Positions 16,372 through 24,508 of a stretch of DNA of 64,000 nt are shown one piece after another. The DNA is from UBA4416 sp964541155. GTDB taxonomy: Bacteria > Bacteroidota > Bacteroidia > B-17B0 > Aurantibacillaceae. Location: the NCBI GenBank assembly GCA_964541155.1, contig CAZIPC010000001.1:186001-250000 (forward strand). Reading direction: 5' to 3'. Within the stretch, counting starts at the first letter, position 1. Each line of letters opens with the position of its first letter. The notes below the pieces were generated by a model. The model worked only from the letters and a program-made list of their open reading frames with translations, was not told the origin of the DNA and ran no database searches. The position numbers and the translations under genes were made by a program.

Positions 16372-18210
16372 ATGAATAAAGTAACATTAACATACATTAC
16401 ACTATTTTTTTGTTTTGCATCATTTATTTTAAATGCACAAATAAAATCTACTGTTGTAAAAAATATTGACGGTAAGAAATATTATATTCATAAGGTTGAA
16501 AAAGGACAAAGCTTATATGCTATTTCAAAAATATATGAAATAGATATTAATTCAATATTGGCTTTAAATGATGAAGCTATTGATGGATTAAAAAATGGAC
16601 AAGAATTAAAAATTCCTTTTGAAAGTTTAATATCTCATCAGGCTCCTGTAATTGATACGAATAAATATGTATATCATAAAATTCAGAAAGGAGAGACCAT
16701 TTTTAGCATTACTAAAAAATTTTCTATTGATGAAAAAAAAATAAAAAATCTTAATCCATCCATATCTAATGGATTAAAAGAAGGGGATTATATTATTGTA
16801 TCTGAAAAACAAAAAAAAACAGATTTAAAAACAATTATTTTTCCTGCAAACGATAATGATCAATTTTATACTGTTTCTCCTTCCGAAACAATATACGGAA
16901 TTGCTGCAAAATTAAAAGTATCTCAAGATGATTTGCTATTGTGGAATCCTGAATTAAAGGACGGATTGAAACAAGGGCAAGTATTAAGAATCATTTCTTC
17001 TAAAAAAAATAATAATCCTTCTATATCAACTATAACCTCTTCAATAACTACTACTTCATTAACTTTAATTTCTAAAGATTCAATTGCTTATATTCATAAA
17101 GTTAAAAAAAGCGTTTATCACGTAGGATTATTACTGCCATTTAAATTGGATGAAAATGAAACCATAATTATTGATGATTTAATAAAAAATAAGTCTACTT
17201 TTCCAGTTACACAATCGTTAGCTCTGGACTTTTATTATGGATTTAAACTTGCTATTGATTCTTTAATTAGTAAAGATTTTGATATTACTATTCATTTATT
17301 TGATATAGACGAGAATGATTCTTTAAAGGCTGAAACTATTTGTGCTACAAGTGAATTTAAAAACTTAGATATTCTTTTTGGCCCATTATATGCTGATGTT
17401 TTTAAGCAAGTATCTGGTTATGCAAAAAAAATAAACATACCAATTATATCTCCCTTAACTCAACAAAATAAAATTTTATATAATAATTTTTTTGTGAGTA
17501 AAGTAAACCCATCTCAATATACATTAATAGAAAGTTTAGCAGATTACACAGTAGATTCATTATCTAAAAACTCAAATATTATTATAGTAAATTCTACACA
17601 AAAAGACCAGCCCTATATAAAATCTTTTAAAAGCAGATATAACAGTAAAATAGGAAAGTACAGTGATTTTAAAAAAGATACATTACAAGAAGTAAAAGGG
17701 ATACTTGGAGTGAAAAATGCTTATAAATCAGATAAAAAAAATGTAGTGATTTTGCTCACAAATAACCAGGTGTATTTACAAGATTTTATTACACAATTAT
17801 ATGTATTTTCAGATAATAAAAATATAACATTGATGGGTTTTAATAGTGTAGCAAACATCGATAATTTAGATCAGGATTATTTAAATAAATTACAATTTCA
17901 TTTTGCAACACAAAATCATCTTAATTATCAAGATTCTAGTGTAATTAAATTAGTAAAACAATATCAATCTGTTTACACAACTGATCCATCAGATTTTTAT
18001 TTCCAAGGTTATGACATAGCAAATTATTATTTATCAAATTTAAAAACCAATGGTCCTGAATTCTTTTACAAATTAGAAAAGTATAATGCAGAAGGTAATT
18101 TAATAGGATTTAAGTTTTATAGGCCTGATAATGAAACGGGTTTTGAAAATAGAGCAGTTTATATATATAAATACTCCAATTATCAACTACAAAAAATAGG
18201 ATGGAAATAA
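16372..18210 (+). CDS. Secreted protein with three LysM domains and a periplasmic-binding-protein-like domain
   Basis: 612-residue exported protein with a signal peptide (1-22, ending LNAQ). Three LysM peptidoglycan-binding modules lie at about 38-82, 100-144 and 165-208, each with the YxVxxGExLxxIxxKxxV pattern. After a Ser/Thr linker, residues about 245-605 have the type I periplasmic binding fold of amino-acid (Leu/Ile/Val) receptors (VGLLLPFKLDE, LFGPLYADVFKQV, IPIISPLT). The combination suggests a peptidoglycan-tethered ligand-binding or cell-wall protein rather than a transport receptor, as no ABC permease is nearby. The gene ends inside the start of hemF (10-base overlap). Confidence 0.85.
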   Translation: MNKVTLTYITLFFCFASFILNAQIKSTVVKNIDGKKYYIHKVEKGQSLYAISKIYEIDINSILALNDEAIDGLKNGQELKIPFESLISHQAPVIDTNKYVYHKIQKGETIFSITKKFSIDEKKIKNLNPSISNGLKEGDYIIVSEKQKKTDLKTIIFPANDNDQFYTVSPSETIYGIAAKLKVSQDDLLLWNPELKDGLKQGQVLRIISSKKNNNPSISTITSSITTTSLTLISKDSIAYIHKVKKSVYHVGLLLPFKLDENETIIIDDLIKNKSTFPVTQSLALDFYYGFKLAIDSLISKDFDITIHLFDIDENDSLKAETICATSEFKNLDILFGPLYADVFKQVSGYAKKINIPIISPLTQQNKILYNNFFVSKVNPSQYTLIESLADYTVDSLSKNSNIIIVNSTQKDQPYIKSFKSRYNSKIGKYSDFKKDTLQEVKGILGVKNAYKSDKKNVVILLTNNQVYLQDFITQLYVFSDNKNITLMGFNSVANIDNLDQDYLNKLQFHFATQNHLNYQDSSVIKLVKQYQSVYTTDPSDFYFQGYDIANYYLSNLKTNGPEFFYKLEKYNAEGNLIGFKFYRPDNETGFENRAVYIYKYSNYQLQKIGWK

Positions 18211-19118
18211 CAAAAGAGAATATTACTGAGTGGCTTAAAAATTTACAAGATTCTATTTGTAAATCGCTTGAAGAGGAAGATGGGGGTGCTAAATTTAAAG
18301 AAGAAAATTGGACCAGAAACGAAGGAGGCGGAGGAAGATCAAGGGTTATAGAAAATGGCAATGTTATTGAAAAAGGCGGAGTGATGTTTTCTGCTGTTAG
18401 CGGAACAACACCAGATTTTTTATTTAAAGAAAAAGAACATAGTATAACTTATACAGAACTTAAAGAAACTACTTTTTTTGCTACTGGAGTTTCAATAGTT
18501 ATTCATCCTAAAAACCCTTTAGTTCCAATTATTCATATGAATATTCGTTATTTTGAAATGAGTAATGGTACAAAGTGGCTTGGTGGGGGAATAGATTTAA
18601 CGCCTCATTATATTATAGATGATGATGCGTGTTTTTTTCATCAACAACTAAAATTGATATGTGATAAACATCATCATAGTTATTATTCAAAATTTAAGAA
18701 CTGGGCTGATGATTATTTTTTCATAAAACATCGTAACGAAACAAGAGGTATAGGTGGTATATTTTTTGATAGGTTAATAGAAAATGAAAGTTTAACTTTT
18801 AATCAAAATTTTGCATTTTGGCAAGATGTAGGAAATGCATTTGCGCCAATTTATGTAGAATTAATGTCAAGAAATAAACATAAAAATTTTACTCCAGAAC
18901 AAAAACAATGGCAACTGCTAAGAAGAGGGCGTTATGTAGAGTTTAATTTGGTTTACGATAAAGGAACAAAATTTGGACTCGAAACTAATGGCAGAATCGA
19001 ATCTATATTAATGAGTTTACCTACTACCGCTAGCTGGATTTATGATTTTAAAACTAAAGAAGGATCTCCAGAAGATGAAACATTAAAAAAATTAAAAAAA
19101 GCGATTAATTGGGTGTAA
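18201..19118 (+). CDS. hemF: Oxygen-dependent coproporphyrinogen III oxidase
   Basis: 305-residue HemF, which decarboxylates coproporphyrinogen III to protoporphyrinogen IX using O2 in haem synthesis. Family signatures visible include GGGRSRVIENGNVIEKGG near residues 35-52, WLGGGIDLTPHYI, HRNETRGIGGIFFDRL and RGRYVEFNLVYDKGTKFGL. Presence of the oxygen-dependent enzyme indicates aerobic or microaerobic life and fits the cytochromes c elsewhere in the window. It overlaps the LysM gene by 10 bases and is followed closely by the DUF502 gene. The length is normal. Confidence 0.96.
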   Translation: MEITKENITEWLKNLQDSICKSLEEEDGGAKFKEENWTRNEGGGGRSRVIENGNVIEKGGVMFSAVSGTTPDFLFKEKEHSITYTELKETTFFATGVSIVIHPKNPLVPIIHMNIRYFEMSNGTKWLGGGIDLTPHYIIDDDACFFHQQLKLICDKHHHSYYSKFKNWADDYFFIKHRNETRGIGGIFFDRLIENESLTFNQNFAFWQDVGNAFAPIYVELMSRNKHKNFTPEQKQWQLLRRGRYVEFNLVYDKGTKFGLETNGRIESILMSLPTTASWIYDFKTKEGSPEDETLKKLKKAINWV

Positions 19119-19120
19119 TT

Positions 19121-19690
19121 ATGAATCAAATTTTTAAATATTTTTTACAAGGATTACTATTATTTATACCTCTAGGAATAACAGCTATCGTGTTTATTAA
19201 GTTATTTCAATTTTTTGAAAGTTTATTTTATTTTGTTGGATTAACTGGAAGTGTATTCTTAGATACAATTATTTCGTTTCTTGTTTTAATTGTTTTCATT
19301 ACATTCATTGGATTATTAGCGTCTTCTTTTTTATTTAAAAGACTATTTACTTTTATTGAAGAAAAGTTAGAAAGGGCACCTGTAATTAGACATATTTATT
19401 CTCCTATTAAGGATTTTATGAATGCATTTATGGGTAATAAAAAAAGATTTACAAAACCTGTATTAGTTCTTACAAATCCACAAGCTCAAATTCAAGAATT
19501 AGGGTTTATAACACAAGATGATTTAACGGAATGGAATATAAAAGATAAATACGCAGTGTATTTACCATATTCGTATTCTTTCTCTGGGCGATTAATAATA
19601 GTTTCTAAAGAACAAATTACACCACTAAATGCTGATGGAGGAGAAGCTATGAAATTTATTATTTCGGGTGGCGTAACTGATGTAGATTAA
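19121..19690 (+). CDS. DUF502 family membrane protein
   Basis: 189-residue protein of the DUF502 family. Two N-terminal transmembrane helices (about 5-30 and 42-68) are followed by a soluble domain with the family pattern APVIRHIYSPIKDFM, near the IYxxxKq motif of DUF502, and a C-terminal VYLPYSYSFSGRLIIVSKEQ. The function is unknown; homologues are inner-membrane proteins in many phyla. The start is the ATG at 19121, two bases after the hemF stop; a TTG at 19109 inside hemF would add four residues. It is probably co-transcribed with hemF and ends at a terminator. Confidence 0.82.
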   Translation: MNQIFKYFLQGLLLFIPLGITAIVFIKLFQFFESLFYFVGLTGSVFLDTIISFLVLIVFITFIGLLASSFLFKRLFTFIEEKLERAPVIRHIYSPIKDFMNAFMGNKKRFTKPVLVLTNPQAQIQELGFITQDDLTEWNIKDKYAVYLPYSYSFSGRLIIVSKEQITPLNADGGEAMKFIISGGVTDVD

Positions 19691-19711
19691 TTAATACATA
19701 TTCTTATATTT

Positions 19712-19741
19712 AAAACTGATAATTCTATTATCAGTTTTTTT
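19712..19741 (+). terminator. Rho-independent terminator after the hemF-DUF502 run
   Basis: 11-bp stem AAAACTGATAA / TTATCAGTTTT with the 5-base loop TTCTA, followed by a T tract, 21 bases after the DUF502 stop. It separates this run from the acyltransferase gene that starts at 19755. Confidence 0.8.
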
Positions 19742-19754
19742 ATTTTTAAATATT

Positions 19755-20834
19755 ATGGGTATTTTAAGAACAATATTAGCACTAGCTGTTGTAGTTTACC
19801 ATTCATATAAAATATTTGGTTTAAAAATGTGCGGAGGGCAAGTAGCAGTCGAAACTTTTTACATGATTTCAGGATTTTATATGGCATTAATATTAAATGA
19901 GAAATATACAGGAGTGGGGCATTATAAGAAGTTTATCACAAGCCGATTTATCAGGATTTTTCCTGTGTATTGGATAATTTTAATTTTAGCAGTTATGCTA
20001 TCAGTAGTTGGTTATGTACAATTTGATAAAGCATATTATTTAACCAGATATATTAATAATTATAATTGTTTGAGTGGAATAACCATTTTGTATTTTGTTT
20101 TAGAAAACGTTATTGTTATTGGTCAGGATGTTTTGTATTTTTTGAAAATGGATACATACTGTAATCCTATTTTAACATACAATGTTTTATCGTTTAAACA
20201 CACTGGATATCAGTATTTATTTGTGCCTCAGGCATGGACAATTAGCATTGAATTTATGTTTTATTTATTAGCCCCTTTTTTAGTAACTAAAATATTAAAA
20301 TGGCAGTTATTAATAATTGCATTAGGATTTTTATTTAAATTTTATTGTTTTAATTGGATGTATTTAAGTTTTGATCCATGGACATATCGCTTTTTCCCAT
20401 TTGAATTACCTTATTTTATGATGGGAAGTATTGCATATAAGTATTATAACACTATTAAATCAAATTATAATAAGTCAATTGGTATATTGATGTTATTGAT
20501 AAGTGTCCTATCAATCTTGTTTTATGAGTTTATTCCAGGGCGCGATCATGTAAAGAGTAGTGTTTTTTATTTATTTGTATTTATTGCTATTCCATTTGTT
20601 TTTGTTGCCTTTAAAAACAATAAAATAGATAGATATATAGGCGAATTTTCATTTTCATTATATATTAGCCATCATATAATGGTTAGTATACTTAGAGGGT
20701 ATTTTTTTTCAAATCCACATTATTTAATGTATTATGGCTATGCTGTTGTATTGTCTTCATTATCAGTGGCATTTTTGCTTCAAATAACTATTATAAAGTA
20801 TATTGAAAGCTACAGGACAAAAAGATTTTCATGA
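19755..20834 (+). CDS. Acyltransferase family membrane protein (OafA/YrhL-like, acyltransferase 3)
   Basis: 359-residue polytopic membrane protein with about ten hydrophobic segments. The N-terminal LRTILALAVVVYHSYKIFG carries the His that defines acyltransferase 3 proteins, and RFIRIFPVYWIIL (about 66-78) matches the conserved R-x-x-R-I-x-P-x-Y/W motif. These enzymes O-acetylate or otherwise acylate surface polysaccharides and lipids at the inner membrane. The substrate is unknown and no glycan gene is adjacent. It stands alone between a terminator and the tRNA-Glu promoter. Confidence 0.85.
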   Translation: MGILRTILALAVVVYHSYKIFGLKMCGGQVAVETFYMISGFYMALILNEKYTGVGHYKKFITSRFIRIFPVYWIILILAVMLSVVGYVQFDKAYYLTRYINNYNCLSGITILYFVLENVIVIGQDVLYFLKMDTYCNPILTYNVLSFKHTGYQYLFVPQAWTISIEFMFYLLAPFLVTKILKWQLLIIALGFLFKFYCFNWMYLSFDPWTYRFFPFELPYFMMGSIAYKYYNTIKSNYNKSIGILMLLISVLSILFYEFIPGRDHVKSSVFYLFVFIAIPFVFVAFKNNKIDRYIGEFSFSLYISHHIMVSILRGYFFSNPHYLMYYGYAVVLSSLSVAFLLQITIIKYIESYRTKRFS

Positions 20835-20871
20835 TTTCTTTATTTTTTTTTTGAAAATAAGAAAATAGTTG

Positions 20872-20879
20872 TAAATTTG
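20872..20879 (+). promoter_or_regulatory. Promoter of tRNA-Glu (-7 TAAATTTG with -33 TTTG)
   Basis: TAAATTTG matches TAnnTTTG fully. TTTG at 20850-20853 lies 18 bases upstream. The mature tRNA 5' end is 17 bases further downstream. Together they form a complete Bacteroidota-type promoter. Confidence 0.65.
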
Positions 20880-20896
20880 CACTCCATTAATTAAAT

Positions 20897-20971
20897 GGCC
20901 CGTTCGTCTAGGGGTTAGGACGCGTCCCTTTCACGGACGAAACACGGGTTCGATTCCCGTACGGGCTACCA
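20897..20971 (+). tRNA. tRNA-Glu (anticodon TTC)
   Basis: 75-base tRNA including an encoded CCA. The acceptor stem GGCCCGT pairs with ACGGGCT (one G-U at the end). The anticodon stem CGTCC/GGACG encloses the loop CTTTCAC with anticodon TTC. The T arm is ACGGG-TTCGATT-CCCGT, and the D arm contains the usual GG. It is flanked by a promoter upstream and a strong hairpin terminator nine bases downstream, so it is a single-gene transcript. Confidence 0.96.
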
Positions 20972-20979
20972 AGTAGTTT

Positions 20980-21009
20980 AGACCCATGCAAAAGCATGGG
21001 TCTTTTATT
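20980..21009 (+). terminator. Rho-independent terminator of tRNA-Glu
   Basis: 10-bp stem AGACCCATGC / GCATGGGTCT with an AAAA loop, followed by TTTATTTT. It starts nine bases after the tRNA CCA end. Confidence 0.88.
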
Positions 21010-21094
21010 TTATTCAAAAATTACAACTATTTAAATTACTTTTTCGAAACCTCATCAAACCTTATTTACCTTAATAACACTACCCAAACCATTT

Positions 21095-21108
21095 GTAACA
21101 AATGTAAC
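21095..21108 (+). promoter_or_regulatory. Candidate Crp/Fnr-type operator upstream of the TauE/SafE gene
   Basis: GTAACAAATGTAAC, an imperfect palindrome with 5-6-bp arms and one arm mismatch. It matches the site at 24230 at 13 of 14 positions. Its centre (21101.5) is 36.5 bases before the end of a candidate -7 box, CATCTTTG (21131-21138), which is 25 bases before the ATG at 21163. The same distances occur at the second site. The placement near -42 is typical of class II activation by Crp/Fnr proteins. The binding protein, perhaps the regulator encoded at 30264, is inferred. Confidence 0.6.
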
Positions 21109-21162
21109 CGTTATCTTATTTTTAGTATGCCATCTTTGTAGCATAATATTAAAAATATATTT

Positions 21163-21960
21163 ATGGAAATAATTGGTTATATCTCTTCTATTTTAATTGG
21201 AATTTCGTTAGGGCTAATAGGAAGTGGAGGAAGTATATTAACAGTCCCAGTTTTAGTTTATCTTTTTTCAATTGATGCTGTATCTGCAACATCTTATTCT
21301 TTGTTTATTGTTGGCTTTACTGCAGCAATAGGTTCTATAGGAAATTTTAGAAAAGGATTAGTAAATATAAAAACAGCTTTAGTTTTTGGTACGCCATCAA
21401 TTGTAGCGGTATTTTTAACAAGAGCTTATATTGTTCCAGCAATACCTAAAGTAGTATTTACAATTGGTTCTTTTATTTTAACTAAAAGTATATTAATGAT
21501 GTTGCTCTTTGCCGTTTTAATGGTAGCAGCTTCTTATAGTATGATTAAAAAAAATACTAAAAATAAAGAAGAGAATAATGAGCCTCAAAAATTTAATTAC
21601 CCATTTATTTTAATTGAAGGTACTATTGTTGGTGTAGTAACTGGATTAGTTGGTGCTGGAGGTGGATTTTTAATTATTCCTGCTTTAGTTCTTTTATCAA
21701 AATTACCAATGAAGGAAGCCGTAGGAACATCATTAGTAATTATTGCTGCAAAATCATTAATAGGTTTTTTTGGAGAAAGTGGAGAGACTGTTATTAATTG
21801 GACAATATTATCTTCAGTAGCTTTTTTTGCAACCATTGGAATTTTTATAGGCATTTATTTATCTAAAAAAATTGATGGAGCAAAATTAAAACCAATATTT
21901 GGATGGTTTGTATTATTGATGGGAATATACATAATTATCAAAGAAACAATTTTAAAATAA
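21163..21960 (+). CDS. TauE/SafE (TSUP) family sulfur-compound permease
   Basis: 265-residue membrane protein with about eight transmembrane helices and the internal two-fold repeat of the TSUP family. Each half has a glycine-rich motif in its first helix: LIGSGGSILTVPVL (about 19-32) and LVGAGGGFLIIPALVLL (about 163-179). TauE/SafE proteins export sulfite, sulfoacetate or related anions and, in some cases, thiosulfate. It is the first gene of the sulfur run. A strong Crp/Fnr-like site lies upstream, and the CstB-like gene follows after 19 bases. Direction and substrate are inferred from neighbours. Confidence 0.88.
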   Translation: MEIIGYISSILIGISLGLIGSGGSILTVPVLVYLFSIDAVSATSYSLFIVGFTAAIGSIGNFRKGLVNIKTALVFGTPSIVAVFLTRAYIVPAIPKVVFTIGSFILTKSILMMLLFAVLMVAASYSMIKKNTKNKEENNEPQKFNYPFILIEGTIVGVVTGLVGAGGGFLIIPALVLLSKLPMKEAVGTSLVIIAAKSLIGFFGESGETVINWTILSSVAFFATIGIFIGIYLSKKIDGAKLKPIFGWFVLLMGIYIIIKETILK

Positions 21961-21979
21961 AAATCAAATATAAATTACA

Positions 21980-23395
21980 ATGAAAATAGAACAAATTTAC
22001 ACGGGATGTTTAGCACAAGGAGCTTATTACATTACATCTAATGGCGAGGCTGCTATTATTGATCCATTAAGAGAAATTCAGCCATACTTAGATAGAGCTA
22101 AAAAAGATGGGGTAATTATTAAATATGTGTTTGAAACACATTTTCATGCTGATTTTGTATCTGGACATGTTGATTTAAGTAAAAAAACAGGAGCTAAAAT
22201 AGTTTATGGACCTAATGCAAATCCTGAATTTGATGCAATAATTGCTAAAGATGATGAAGAATTTAAAGTAGGGAATATTATAATAAAAGTACTACACACT
22301 CCAGGGCATACAATGGAAAGTAGTTGTTTTTTGTTAATTGACGAAAAGGGTAAAAATCATTCGTTGTTTAGTGGAGATACTTTATTTCTTGGTGATGTTG
22401 GCCGTCCTGATTTAGCTCAAAAAGCAGCTTCAATGACACAAGATGAATTAGCAGGCTTGTTATATGATTCTTTAAATAATAAAATAATGCCTTTAGCAGA
22501 TGACGTTATAGTTTATCCAGCTCATGGTGCGGGCAGTGCTTGCGGTAAAAACATGATGAAGGAAACAGTTGATACCTTAGGTAATCAAAAGAAAATGAAT
22601 TATGCTTTAAATCAGCCTAATAAAGAAGAGTTTGTAAAAGCTGTAACAGATGGCTTATTACCACCTCCAGGTTATTTTGGTATGAATGTGGCAATGAATA
22701 AAAAAGGCATTGAAAGTTTTGAAACAATTTTAAATAAAGGTATGAGAGAGCTTTCTATTGCTGAATTTGAAACAGCAGCAGAAACAACTGATTCTGTTAT
22801 ATTAGATACAAGAGATGCAAGTGAATTTGCAAAAGGATTTGTACCACGTTCTATAAATATTGGTGTAAATGGAGATTTCGCTCCATGGGTTGGGGCTTTA
22901 ATAAAAGATGTAAATCAACCACTTTTATTAATAACAGAGATAGGTAAAGAAGAAGAAACAGTAACACGTTTAAGTCGTGTTGGATTCGATAATATTATCG
23001 GGCATATTAAAGGAGGTTTTTTAAGCTGGAAAAATGCTGGTAAAGAAATTGATACAATTAATCGAATTTCTGCTAATCAATTTTCTGAAGAAGTTGATTT
23101 AAAAAATGATACAATTATTGATGCAAGAAGAGAAAGTGAATACAGAGCAGAGCATGTTGAAGAATCATATAATAAACCTTTAGATCAGATTAATAATTGG
23201 TTTTTAGAGATAAATAGAGATAAGCCTTTTTATATACATTGTGCTGGTGGTTACAGAAGTATGATTGCTGCTAGTATTTTAAAACTAAGAGGTATTCATA
23301 ATTTTAAAGAAATAGAGGGTGGATTTAAAGCAATTGCAGAAGCAGGAATACCTAAAACAGATTTTGTTTGTCAAAGTAAATTACAAAAAGTGTAA
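21980..23395 (+). CDS. CstB-like persulfide dioxygenase-rhodanese fusion
   Basis: 471-residue fusion. Residues 1-250 are an ETHE1-type persulfide dioxygenase with HFHADFVSGH (54-63), PGHT (108-111) and SGDTLFLGDVGRPD (131-144), supplying the iron ligands. Two rhodanese domains follow. The first (about 260-360) has TEIGKE where the catalytic Cys loop should be, so it looks inactive. The second (about 365-465) has an intact loop with Cys421 in HCAGGYRS. This is the layout of staphylococcal CstB, which converts persulfides to thiosulfate and sulfite. It would be the core enzyme of the run. The acceptor thiol (coenzyme A, bacillithiol or glutathione) cannot be read from the sequence. Confidence 0.88.
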   Translation: MKIEQIYTGCLAQGAYYITSNGEAAIIDPLREIQPYLDRAKKDGVIIKYVFETHFHADFVSGHVDLSKKTGAKIVYGPNANPEFDAIIAKDDEEFKVGNIIIKVLHTPGHTMESSCFLLIDEKGKNHSLFSGDTLFLGDVGRPDLAQKAASMTQDELAGLLYDSLNNKIMPLADDVIVYPAHGAGSACGKNMMKETVDTLGNQKKMNYALNQPNKEEFVKAVTDGLLPPPGYFGMNVAMNKKGIESFETILNKGMRELSIAEFETAAETTDSVILDTRDASEFAKGFVPRSINIGVNGDFAPWVGALIKDVNQPLLLITEIGKEEETVTRLSRVGFDNIIGHIKGGFLSWKNAGKEIDTINRISANQFSEEVDLKNDTIIDARRESEYRAEHVEESYNKPLDQINNWFLEINRDKPFYIHCAGGYRSMIAASILKLRGIHNFKEIEGGFKAIAEAGIPKTDFVCQSKLQKV

Positions 23396-23423
23396 AAATT
23401 GAATAATATTTTACTTTAATAAA

Positions 23424-23792
23424 ATGATAAAAATTAAATCAATAATAAGTGTAGTTATGTTAGTGTTTGTATTAACACAATGTAATTCTCAACCAAAAAC
23501 AACAACAAATATGGAAACAACTAATGCAACCCAAAAAGCAGTTAAACAAATTATTGTAGATGTAAGAACTGAAGAAGAGTGGAATGAAGATGGCCACGCG
23601 GATTGTTCTGTAAATTATCCTTTAGATCAATTTTCAAGTAAAATTGAAGAATTAAAAACGTACGATAAGGTAATTTTAGTTTGTAGAAGCGGTAATAGAG
23701 CGGGAATTGCTAAGGCTCAATTACAAAATGCTGGTTATACTAGGGAAATTGAAAACTTAGGACCTTGGCAAAATGTAACTTGTAAAAACTAA
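23424..23792 (+). CDS. Rhodanese-domain lipoprotein
   Basis: 122-residue lipoprotein with a single rhodanese domain. The signal peptide ends in a lipobox VLTQC with lipidated Cys20. The rhodanese domain spans about 40-118, with DVRTEEEW and an active loop LVCRSGNRAG (Cys87), the C-x4-R type. A periplasmic-facing membrane-anchored sulfurtransferase is therefore expected, passing sulfane sulfur between donors and acceptors outside the cytoplasm. It lies 28 bases after the CstB-like gene and five bases before the DUF2892 gene, probably in one operon. Confidence 0.88.
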   Translation: MIKIKSIISVVMLVFVLTQCNSQPKTTTNMETTNATQKAVKQIIVDVRTEEEWNEDGHADCSVNYPLDQFSSKIEELKTYDKVILVCRSGNRAGIAKAQLQNAGYTREIENLGPWQNVTCKN

Positions 23793-23797
23793 GTAAT

Positions 23798-24040
23798 ATG
23801 AATACTTTAAAATCATGGAGTTTTATGCGAGTGCTTCGATTTGTTTTCGGAGCATTCGCTATAATTCAAGCAATAATATCATTAGATATTGTTTTGGGTA
23901 TATTGGGATTAGTAGTAGGCGGTATGGCATTTTTTAATGTTGGTTGCTGTGGTACTAATGGCTGTGAAACTAATTACAATAAGCAAAATACAACTAAACA
24001 AATTACTGATGTTGAATATGAAGAAGTGGTTTCTAAATAA
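23798..24040 (+). CDS. DUF2892 (YgaP transmembrane-like) small membrane protein
   Basis: 80-residue protein with two transmembrane helices (about 10-28 and 30-46), matching the inner-membrane domain that in E. coli YgaP is fused to a rhodanese. Here the rhodanese is a separate lipoprotein immediately upstream. A cysteine pair in VGCCGTNGC (about 46-54) follows the second helix. The role is unknown; association with sulfur transfer is from context and the YgaP fusion. It overlaps the next gene by 23 bases. Confidence 0.78.
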   Translation: MNTLKSWSFMRVLRFVFGAFAIIQAIISLDIVLGILGLVVGGMAFFNVGCCGTNGCETNYNKQNTTKQITDVEYEEVVSK

Positions 24041-24233
24041 TAAGTTACTAATTATTGGTGTTTTTTTAGGCGCAATACTTGGATATTTATATTATTATTT
24101 TGTTGGTTGTACTAGTGGTTCGTGCGCTATTACATCAAGCCCATTTAATAGTACATTATATTTTGCTTTCTTAGGTGGTTTAATTACTAATATTATTAAG
24201 CCAAATAGCAATCACACTAAAGATGTTGAGTAA
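24018..24233 (+). CDS. DUF6132-like small membrane protein
   Basis: 71-residue protein starting at the ATG inside the end of the DUF2892 gene. It has an N-terminal helix (LLIIGVFLGAILGYLYYYFVG), then CTSGSCAITSSPFNSTLY and a second helix (FAFLGGLITNII). The GCxSGxCxITSxP motif is what I associate with DUF6132, a Bacteroidota family often next to rhodanese genes. The overlap and shared strand support coupling with the preceding gene. A longer in-frame ATG at 23937 is unlikely because it lies deep within the neighbour. The function is unknown. Confidence 0.7.
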   Translation: MKKWFLNNKLLIIGVFLGAILGYLYYYFVGCTSGSCAITSSPFNSTLYFAFLGGLITNIIKPNSNHTKDVE

Positions 24234-24243
24234 CAAATGTTAC
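24230..24243 (+). promoter_or_regulatory. Candidate Crp/Fnr-type operator upstream of the second DUF2892 gene
   Basis: GTAACAAATGTTAC, a 14-bp palindrome perfect except for its two central bases. It overlaps the stop codon of the DUF6132-like gene. The centre (24236.5) is 36.5 bases before the end of a candidate -7 box, TACATTTA (24266-24273), which has a TTG 18 bases upstream and lies 25 bases before the ATG at 24298. The geometry is identical to the site at 21095. Confidence 0.65.
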
Positions 24244-24297
24244 ATTGTTAAAATCATAATGTAGTTACATTTATATTAAATTTTAAAAATATTTATT

Positions 24298-24501
24298 ATG
24301 AAAAAGAACATGGGTAATATAGATAAAACTATTAGAGTAATAGTAGCAATAATTATTGCAGGATTATATTTAGCAAACATCATATCAGGCACATCAGGAA
24401 TTATTCTTTTAGTAATATCAAGTATTTTTGTTTTAACTAGTTTAATAAGTTTTTGTCCCTTGTATATTTTAGTTGGTATAAACACTCGTTCTAAAAAATA
24501 A
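24298..24501 (+). CDS. DUF2892 (YgaP transmembrane-like) small membrane protein, second copy
   Basis: 67-residue protein of the DUF2892 type: GNIDKTIRVIVAIIIAGLYL begins the first helix and a second helix (GIILLVISSIFVLTSLISF) is followed by CPLYILVGINT, the usual family ending. The ATG at 24298 is favoured over 24310 because it gives the same spacing to the upstream operator and -7 box as at the TauE gene. The gene seems to open a second transcription unit within the sulfur run. The role is unknown; membrane association with persulfide or thiosulfate handling is inferred. Confidence 0.82.
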   Translation: MKKNMGNIDKTIRVIVAIIIAGLYLANIISGTSGIILLVISSIFVLTSLISFCPLYILVGINTRSKK

Positions 24502-24508
24502 TTATAAC

